Positions 1-4,092 of a stretch of 5,574 nucleotides of DNA are shown piece after piece; position 1 is the first letter of the stretch; the number at the start of each line of letters is the position of its first letter. The notes beneath the pieces were generated by a model that worked only from the letters and a program-made list of their open reading frames with translations, did no database searches and was not told the origin of the DNA. The DNA is from a bacterium (GTDB taxonomy: Bacteria; Desulfobacterota; Deferrimicrobia; Deferrimicrobiales; Deferrimicrobiaceae), in contig JAGVHM010000190.1 of assembly GCA_020056545.1 (NCBI GenBank), positions 1 through 5,574 of the forward strand. The letters run 5' to 3'. The position numbers and the translations under genes were made by a program.

Positions 1-909
1 CTTCGTCAGGCCGGCATCCTCGTACCCGTCGTGGTGCTGGGAGGGGTGGACGAGGCGCAGGCTGAGGAAGCGCATTCCAACAGGCTGTCGGCGGCCGTGT
101 TCGACGAAGCGCAGATCCCGTATCTGGCTCGCATCGCGGCGGAACGCGGCAAGCCCTTTCCCGTCCACCTGAAAGTCGACACCGGTATGGGCCGGCTCGG
201 TTTCCTCCCGGCGAACAGCGCAAGGATACTTGAGGCCGTGAAGTCGCGCAGGGAGCTGGTTGTGGAGGGGTGGATGACCCATCTTTCCTCCGCGGACGGA
301 ACCGGACAGGCGGACAGGGAATTTACGATTGAACAGCTTGATCGGTTTTCCCGCGGGATCCCGGCGATGCGGGAGGCTTTCGGACGGGAGGTGGCCGTGC
401 ATGCGCTGAACAGCGCAGGCATCCTCTTCTACCGCGAGTACGCGTTCGACATGATCAGGCCGGGGATCATGCTTTACGGAAGCCTTCCCGCCGAGGGCCA
501 GGGAGCCGACCTGGGGCTGCGTCCGGTGATGCGTCTCGTCACCAGGATCGTTTCTCTCAAGGAGCTCCCCCCGGGCCACCCCGTGAGCTACGGCCGTGGA
601 TACCGGCGCCCGGAGGGGCGGACGATCGCGGTTGTTCCGCTTGGTTACGCGGACGGCTACAGGCGCTCCTTGTCCGACAGCGCGTCGATGGTGGTCATGG
701 GTCGCCATGCTCCGGTCGCCGGGAGGGTATGCATGGACCACACGATGCTGGACGTCACCGGCATCCCGGGCGTCCGTCCCGGGACGGACGTCGTGGTGAT
801 GGGGGAGGGGGCGTCGACCGCAGACGACCTGTCCAGGCTCTCCGGGACCATCCCGTACGAGATCCTCACCCAGGTGGGGCGGCGCATCCCGAGGCGCATC
901 GTTGGCTGA
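1..909 (+). CDS. alr: Alanine racemase, 5'-truncated by the window edge
   Basis: This PLP-dependent cytoplasmic enzyme interconverts L- and D-alanine and supplies D-Ala for peptidoglycan. The frame is open from base 1 and already reads as mid-protein (LRQAGILVPVVVLGG), so the start lies upstream. The 302 residues present, against a usual 360-390, leave about 70 missing, including the N-terminal lysine that binds PLP. Visible family motifs, numbered from base 1, are HLKVDTGMGR (56-65, with the usually carbamylated Lys58 and the PLP-contacting Arg65), HALNSAG (134-140), IRPGIMLYG (152-160), VSYG with the second catalytic base Tyr197, PLGYADGY, VCMDH (243-247) and IPYE with Tyr286 near the end. 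Spacing between these residues follows the Geobacillus enzyme as I recall it. The last 8 nt overlap mlaE, so the two are probably co-transcribed and translationally coupled. Nothing looks broken. A start at the GTG at 31 is unlikely because homology-like sequence continues upstream. Confidence 0.96.
   Translation, partial: LRQAGILVPVVVLGGVDEAQAEEAHSNRLSAAVFDEAQIPYLARIAAERGKPFPVHLKVDTGMGRLGFLPANSARILEAVKSRRELVVEGWMTHLSSADGTGQADREFTIEQLDRFSRGIPAMREAFGREVAVHALNSAGILFYREYAFDMIRPGIMLYGSLPAEGQGADLGLRPVMRLVTRIVSLKELPPGHPVSYGRGYRRPEGRTIAVVPLGYADGYRRSLSDSASMVVMGRHAPVAGRVCMDHTMLDVTGIPGVRPGTDVVVMGEGASTADDLSRLSGTIPYEILTQVGRRIPRRIVG
771..790. repeat. 20-bp perfect palindrome inside alr
   Basis: The bases cgtccgtcccgggacggacg equal their own reverse complement with no mismatch. 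The site is nested in a mirrored layout: GACGTC (751-756) and CCCGGG (765-770) precede it, CCCGGG (778-783) forms its centre, and GACGTC (787-792) spans its right edge. It encodes the ordinary turn GVRPGTDV between conserved parts of the racemase C-terminal domain. In mRNA it could fold into a strong hairpin. No function is known to me; it could be a chance product of GC-rich codons. Confidence 0.9.
891..894 (+). promoter_or_regulatory. Ribosome binding site for mlaE
   Basis: GAGG lies 7 nt before the TTG at 902, inside the end of alr. It supports the TTG start over the in-frame ATG at 971, which has only weak purine sequence upstream and would remove 23 residues of the N-terminal amphipathic region. 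Confidence 0.6.
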
Positions 910-1699
910 CGAAAGGAAGAAAAACGGCATCTCCCTGGTCCTGGAACATTTGGGCACAACGGCATACCGGATGGTCGAGGAACTGGGGAACGTTTTCGTC
1001 CTCTTCCTGCAATGCGTCACCGGGCTGGTCCGCCCACCGTCGGAATTCAGGAACATCATGAAGCAGATGGAGGAGGTGGGGATCCGCTCTTTGCCTGTCG
1101 TTCTTGTGACCGCCATGTTCACGGGGATGGTCCTCGCACTCCAGAGCTGGTCGGGGTTCCAGCGGTTCCAGGCGACGCACTTCGTCGGGTCGGTGGTGGC
1201 GCTCTCCATAACGCGGGAGCTTGGGCCCGTGTTCGCGGGTCTGATGGTTTCCGGTCGTGTCGGGGCCGCCATGGCCGCGGAACTCGGAACGATGAAGGTA
1301 ACCGAGCAGATCGATGCGCTAGTGACGTTGGCGACGAATCCGGTCAAATACCTCGTGCTGCCCCGGGTGATCGCCGCCACGGCGGTGCTGCCGGTGCTGG
1401 TCATCTTCGCGGATTTCGTCGGCATCCTGGGCGGCTACTTCGTCGCCGTGTATCTCCTCGGGGCCAACCCGTACCTTTACGTCAACAAGACCTACCAGTA
1501 TCTGACGTTCACCGATATCTACACCGGGCTGATCAAAGCGGCGGTGTTCGGCTTCCTGATAGCGCTTATATCCTGCTACAACGGGTTCAACGCGGAGGGC
1601 GGCGCCCAGGGAGTAGGAAGGGCGACGACGCGGGCCGTGGTGGCTTCGTCGATGGCGGTGCTCGTCTCCGACTACTTCATGACGTCGTTCATGTTTTAG
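902..1699 (+). CDS. mlaE: MlaE-family ABC transporter permease (phospholipid transport)
   Basis: This is the integral inner-membrane permease of the Mla/MCE lipid transporter. Two copies pair with two MlaF ATPases and carry the MlaD ring on the periplasmic face. The 265 residues match the usual length (about 260). Residues 1-60 hold an amphipathic interfacial helix region (MVEELGNVFVLFLQ). Hydrophobic membrane segments follow at about 64-82, 94-125, 148-185, 205-240 and 245-265. The family hallmark is at 104-140: TRELGPVFAGLM, SGRVGAAMAAELG and GTMKVTEQIDAL, the last being the cytoplasmic coupling-helix region (Glu135, Gln136) that contacts the ATPase. The TTG start is chosen for its GAGG site and for the 8-nt overlap with alr. 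Only 12 nt separate the stop from mlaF, so operon membership is near certain. Substrate is inferred from the family as glycerophospholipid; direction of transport cannot be read from sequence. Confidence 0.96.
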   Translation: MADERKKNGISLVLEHLGTTAYRMVEELGNVFVLFLQCVTGLVRPPSEFRNIMKQMEEVGIRSLPVVLVTAMFTGMVLALQSWSGFQRFQATHFVGSVVALSITRELGPVFAGLMVSGRVGAAMAAELGTMKVTEQIDALVTLATNPVKYLVLPRVIAATAVLPVLVIFADFVGILGGYFVAVYLLGANPYLYVNKTYQYLTFTDIYTGLIKAAVFGFLIALISCYNGFNAEGGAQGVGRATTRAVVASSMAVLVSDYFMTSFMF

Positions 1700-1703
1700 G
1701 GGA
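1698..1703 (+). promoter_or_regulatory. Ribosome binding site for mlaF
   Basis: AGGGGA overlaps the last two bases of the mlaE stop codon and sits 8 nt before the TTG at 1712. A second purine patch (AAGGAAA, 1705-1711) is too close to the start. The placement fits re-initiation by ribosomes finishing mlaE. Confidence 0.55.
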
Positions 1704-1711
1704 CAAGGAAA

Positions 1712-2524
1712 TTGCCGACGATCGAGATCCGCGGGCTGACCAAGAGGTTCGGCAATAAGGTTGTCCTCGACGGCCTCGACCTGACCGTCCCCGGGGGCAG
1801 GAACACGGTCGTCATAGGGGGCAGCGGCACCGGCAAGTCGGTGCTCCTCAAATGCGTGCTTGGACTGCTGCGGGCGGACGAAGGCGAAATCCGGATCGGC
1901 GGCGAAGACGTGATGAAGATGGACGAGCGGGAGCTGGTCCGGGTCCGCAGAAGGTTCGGGATGCTGTTCCAGGGGGCGGCCCTGTTCGACTCGATGAACG
2001 TGGAGGACAACGTGGCGTTCGCCCTGCGGCGGCTCCATAAGTACCCGGAGCGCCAGATCCGGAACGTCGTGGAAGAGAAGCTCGCGATGGTGGGGCTTTA
2101 CAACATACAGTCCCTTATGCCCTCGGAGTTGTCGGGGGGGATGAAGAAGCGCGTCGGGCTTGCCCGCGCCATCGCATCGGAGCCGGAGATACTCCTCTAC
2201 GACGAGCCGACGACCGGGCTGGACCCGATCATGGCGGACGTCATCAACGAGCTGATAATACGCCTGAGGGTATCGCTCGGGGTTACCTCGATTTCAATCA
2301 CGCACGACATGAAGTCGGCCTACAAAATCGCGGATCACATCGCCATGCTGTATAAAGGAAAGATCATCGAAGTGGCGACCGCGGAGGAGATCCGGCACAG
2401 CACGAACCCCGTCGTTTCCCAGTTCGTGGAAGGACGCGCCCAGGGGCCCATCACCGCGGAGCACGAGGAGTTCATACGTTTCGTCCGCCGGGGGGGGGGA
2501 TCAGGGGTGCAGGAGGAGCAGTGA
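1712..2524 (+). CDS. mlaF: MlaF-family ABC transporter ATP-binding protein
   Basis: This is the cytoplasmic ATPase that drives the MlaE permease. Its 270 residues equal the family norm. All nucleotide-binding elements are intact: Walker A GGSGTGKS (36-43, Lys42), Q-loop Gln87 in MLFQGAALFDSMNV, signature LSGGM (140-144) followed by KKRVGLARAIA, Walker B ILLYDE (160-165, catalytic Glu165), D-loop GLD (169-171) and H-loop His198 in SITHDM. The GAALFDSMNV stretch after the Q-loop and the SGGMKKR signature are typical of MlaF/Ttg2A-type ATPases rather than of importer or LolD-type ones. The C-terminus keeps the QFVEGRAQGPI extension, which in E. coli reaches toward the partner subunit and MlaB. 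It starts at TTG, like mlaE. A run of 10 G encodes the Gly-Gly-Gly of the tail (about residues 261-263), and the stop codon shares its A with the mlaD ATG. No MlaB gene is adjacent. Confidence 0.97.
   Translation: MPTIEIRGLTKRFGNKVVLDGLDLTVPGGRNTVVIGGSGTGKSVLLKCVLGLLRADEGEIRIGGEDVMKMDERELVRVRRRFGMLFQGAALFDSMNVEDNVAFALRRLHKYPERQIRNVVEEKLAMVGLYNIQSLMPSELSGGMKKRVGLARAIASEPEILLYDEPTTGLDPIMADVINELIIRLRVSLGVTSISITHDMKSAYKIADHIAMLYKGKIIEVATAEEIRHSTNPVVSQFVEGRAQGPITAEHEEFIRFVRRGGGSGVQEEQ
2490..2499 (+). repeat. 10-G homopolymer near the 3' end of mlaF
   Basis: Ten consecutive G encode part of RRGGGSG in the MlaF tail. The tract lies 24 bases before mlaD. If one G is added, the mlaF frame moves to that of mlaD; codons from 2497 (GGG ATC AGG GGT GCA GGA GGA GCA GTG) then run without a stop into the mlaD ATG. 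If one G is lost, the frame stays open to a TGA at 2667-2669. The tract is a candidate slippage site and also a common place for sequencing errors. Confidence 0.9.
2511..2516 (+). promoter_or_regulatory. Strong ribosome binding site for mlaD
   Basis: A full-consensus AGGAGG lies within the end of mlaF, 7 nt before the ATG at 2524 and only 4 nt before an alternative GTG at 2521. The spacing favours the ATG, which gives a TGATG stop/start overlap. It is the best ribosome site in the window. Confidence 0.75.
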
Positions 2525-4041
2525 TGTCGAGAGAGGCCAAGGTGGGGATCTTTGTCATATTGGGCCTGGTGATCCTCATGTACTTCACGTTCCGGGTAAG
2601 CAAGTGGGGGGGGGTGGCGGCGCGGGGGTACAAGCTCACCGTCGATTTCGAGAGCGCGGCGGGGCTTGAGCCGAAAGCGGATGTGAAGATGGCGGGCGTC
2701 CCGGTCGGGAAAGTGGAGGAGATCCGGCTGGTGGGCGACCGCGCGAGGCTCGACCTGAGGATCGACGGGAAGACGCGCATCCCCGTCGATTCCGTCGCCT
2801 CGATACAGACCCAGGGGCTATTGGGGGAGAAGTACGTGGAGATCACCCCCGGCAAGAGGTCGGACCAGACGCTTCCGCCCGGAGGCCGGGTCGCGAACAC
2901 GGTCCCCCCGCTGAACCTGGACGAGATGATACGGAAGTTTTCCATGATGTCCGACGACATAAAGCGTTTCACCGAGACCCTCTCCGGCACGCTCGGGACG
3001 GAAGAGGGTAAGCAGGCGTTGGCCGAAATCATACGGAACATCCGGGAGGCGAGCGCGGTTCTCCGTAACGTCTCCACGGCGAACGAGGACCGGCTGAACC
3101 GTATACTGGCCAACGTGGACCGGCTTTCCACGGATCTGCAGGATATCTCCTCCGTCAACAAGGAGGACCTGCGGGCCACCATGGCAAACTTCCGGGCGTT
3201 TTCGCAGACGCTGAAGGAGCAGACCCCCGGGCTGGCCAGTAAGCTCGAGACGATGGGCGACCAGGTGGGCGGCGTGGTCGGCGAGAACAGGGAAAACATA
3301 AAGGAGAGCATCGCGAACCTTAAACAGGCCTTCGGAAAGCTCGACAACACCCTCTCGGCGGCGGAGAGGGTTATGGCCAAGATCGAGCGCGGGGAGGGGA
3401 CGCTCGGGAAACTGGTCAACGACAACACGACCGTCGGCTCCCTGAACGACGCCCTGGAAGGGATCAACAGGTACGTGCGCAAGACAGAGTCCCTCAAGAC
3501 GTTCCTGGACTACCGGCTCGAGTACCTCGCGGAGTCTTCCGAGTACAAGCATTACGTGAACCTGCGGCTCCAGCCGTCGCCCGACAAGTACTACCTGATC
3601 GGGGTCGTCGACGACCCCCGGGGTAAGCTGACGTCGCAGAGCGTCACCACGACAACCGATGGCGTCACCTCGAGGCAGCAACAGGACGCCTATTCCAACA
3701 AGCTGAAGATCAGCGCGCAGGTCGCGAAGCGTTTCTACGGGCTGACTCTGCGGGGCGGGGTGATCGAGTCGACGGGGGGCGTCGGGGCGGACTACGAAGT
3801 GATCCCTGAAAAGCTCACGGTCGGGATCGACGCCTTCGATTTCGCGCGCAAGGGAAACCGGCAGCCGCATTTGAAAGCGTTCGGCAACTATGATATCGTG
3901 AAAAACCTTTTTATCACCGGCGGCGTGGACGACATCATCAGCAAGGACAAGAACCTGAGGAGTTTCTTCTTCGGCTTGGGGATCAAGTTTGCCGACGACG
4001 ATCTGAAGACCGTACTGGGAGCCGTCCCGCTAAGGCCGTAA
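2524..4041 (+). CDS. mlaD: Elongated MlaD: MCE-domain protein with a C-terminal beta-barrel-like region
   Basis: This is the MCE subunit that forms the lipid-conducting ring on MlaE. Its 505 residues compare with about 180 in E. coli. Order: a short cytoplasmic end; one signal-anchor helix at 7-23 (VGIFVILGLVILMYFTF) with no peptidase site; an MCE domain at about 36-112 with VDFESAAGLEPKADVKMAGV (40-59), VGKVEEI and LLGEKYVEITPG (99-110); a long charged, mostly helical region at about 130-315 rich in N/D/R/L with a GEGTLGKLVNDNT motif (290-302); then about 324-505 with roughly ten amphipathic strands (for example NKLKISAQVAKRF, YGLTLRGGVIES, KLTVGIDAFDF, KNLFITGGVDDI, SFFFGLGIKFA) and a polar loop with four Thr and three Gln (366-391). 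This fits the elongated MlaD reported in Veillonella parvula, thought to span the periplasm and end in the outer membrane. The barrel call is from strand pattern only. The ATG is favoured over the GTG at 2521 by ribosome-site spacing. Confidence 0.93.
   Translation: MSREAKVGIFVILGLVILMYFTFRVSKWGGVAARGYKLTVDFESAAGLEPKADVKMAGVPVGKVEEIRLVGDRARLDLRIDGKTRIPVDSVASIQTQGLLGEKYVEITPGKRSDQTLPPGGRVANTVPPLNLDEMIRKFSMMSDDIKRFTETLSGTLGTEEGKQALAEIIRNIREASAVLRNVSTANEDRLNRILANVDRLSTDLQDISSVNKEDLRATMANFRAFSQTLKEQTPGLASKLETMGDQVGGVVGENRENIKESIANLKQAFGKLDNTLSAAERVMAKIERGEGTLGKLVNDNTTVGSLNDALEGINRYVRKTESLKTFLDYRLEYLAESSEYKHYVNLRLQPSPDKYYLIGVVDDPRGKLTSQSVTTTTDGVTSRQQQDAYSNKLKISAQVAKRFYGLTLRGGVIESTGGVGADYEVIPEKLTVGIDAFDFARKGNRQPHLKAFGNYDIVKNLFITGGVDDIISKDKNLRSFFFGLGIKFADDDLKTVLGAVPLRP
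2606..2614 (+). repeat. 9-G homopolymer early in mlaD
   Basis: Nine consecutive G encode Trp28-Gly-Gly-Val31, directly after the membrane anchor and before the MCE domain. Gain of one G brings a TGA at 2667-2669 into frame; loss of one G brings a TGA at 2684-2686 into frame. Either change leaves a peptide of about 50 residues without the MCE domain, so the tract could act as an on/off switch if it is unstable. Confidence 0.9.
3601..3618. repeat. 18-bp perfect palindrome inside mlaD
   Basis: The bases ggggtcgtcgacgacccc are fully self-complementary, and CCCCGGGG (3616-3623) overlaps the right arm. In mRNA a 7-bp GC-rich stem with a UCGA tetraloop could form. It encodes GVVDDP, a strand and turn of the C-terminal region just before a polar loop. 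No function is known to me. Confidence 0.9.
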
Positions 4042-4056
4042 GCTCTGCAATTCGAT

Positions 4057-4062
4057 TACAAT
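4057..4062 (+). promoter_or_regulatory. Possible -10 element ahead of purH
   Basis: TACAAT in the 51-bp gap between mlaD and purH matches the sigma-70 -10 consensus at 5 of 6 positions and lies in the most AT-rich part of the gap (4050-4063). No -35 hexamer is visible at the expected distance, where the sequence is GGCCGT. A transcript starting here would have a leader of about 25 nt. No terminator hairpin separates mlaD from purH, so read-through from the mla operon is equally possible. Confidence 0.25.
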
Positions 4063-4076
4063 ACCGGATCAGGGGC

Positions 4077-4083
4077 GAGAGGA
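4077..4083 (+). promoter_or_regulatory. Ribosome binding site for purH
   Basis: GAGAGGA ends 9 nt before the ATG at 4093. Together with the ILSVSDKTG motif beginning at residue 8, it fixes this ATG as the purH start. Confidence 0.65.
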
Positions 4084-4092
4084 AAGCGCGCA

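Noticed and set aside
1012..1758. Open frame of 248 codons on the + strand overlapping mlaE in another frame
   Set aside because: Composition is dominated by Gly/Arg/Asp/His with no motif, while the overlapping mlaE frame carries every family hallmark.
2134..2140. 7-G run in mlaF
   Set aside because: It encodes the Gly-Gly of the invariant LSGGM signature (TCG GGG GGG ATG), so it is explained by protein constraint and codon preference.
2521..2524. GTG at 2521 as the mlaD start
   Set aside because: It would be only 4 nt from AGGAGG, while the next codon ATG is at 7 nt and gives the common TGATG overlap. The difference is one residue.
2977..3371. Two hairpin-like inverted repeats with the same arms, ACCCTCT and AGAGGGT (2977-2983 with 3003-3009; 3349-3355 with 3365-3371)
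   Set aside because: The arms encode the repeated Thr-Leu-Ser of the helical region and common Glu/Arg-Val codons. Short stems recurring from similar codons are expected here.
2472..3497. Open frame of 341 codons on the minus strand, opposite mlaD
   Set aside because: It mirrors the mlaD codons, is rich in Ser/Arg/Pro as antisense frames of GC-rich genes are, and shows no domain pattern. mlaD on the + strand is clearly real.
2818..3870. Open frame of 350 codons on the minus strand, opposite mlaD
   Set aside because: Same reason: GC-rich antisense shadow, low-complexity Arg/Val/Leu/Asp composition, no recognisable motif.
4042..4092. Terminator or riboswitch between mlaD and purH
   Set aside because: The 51 bp contain no stem-loop with a T-run and are too short for a purine riboswitch.
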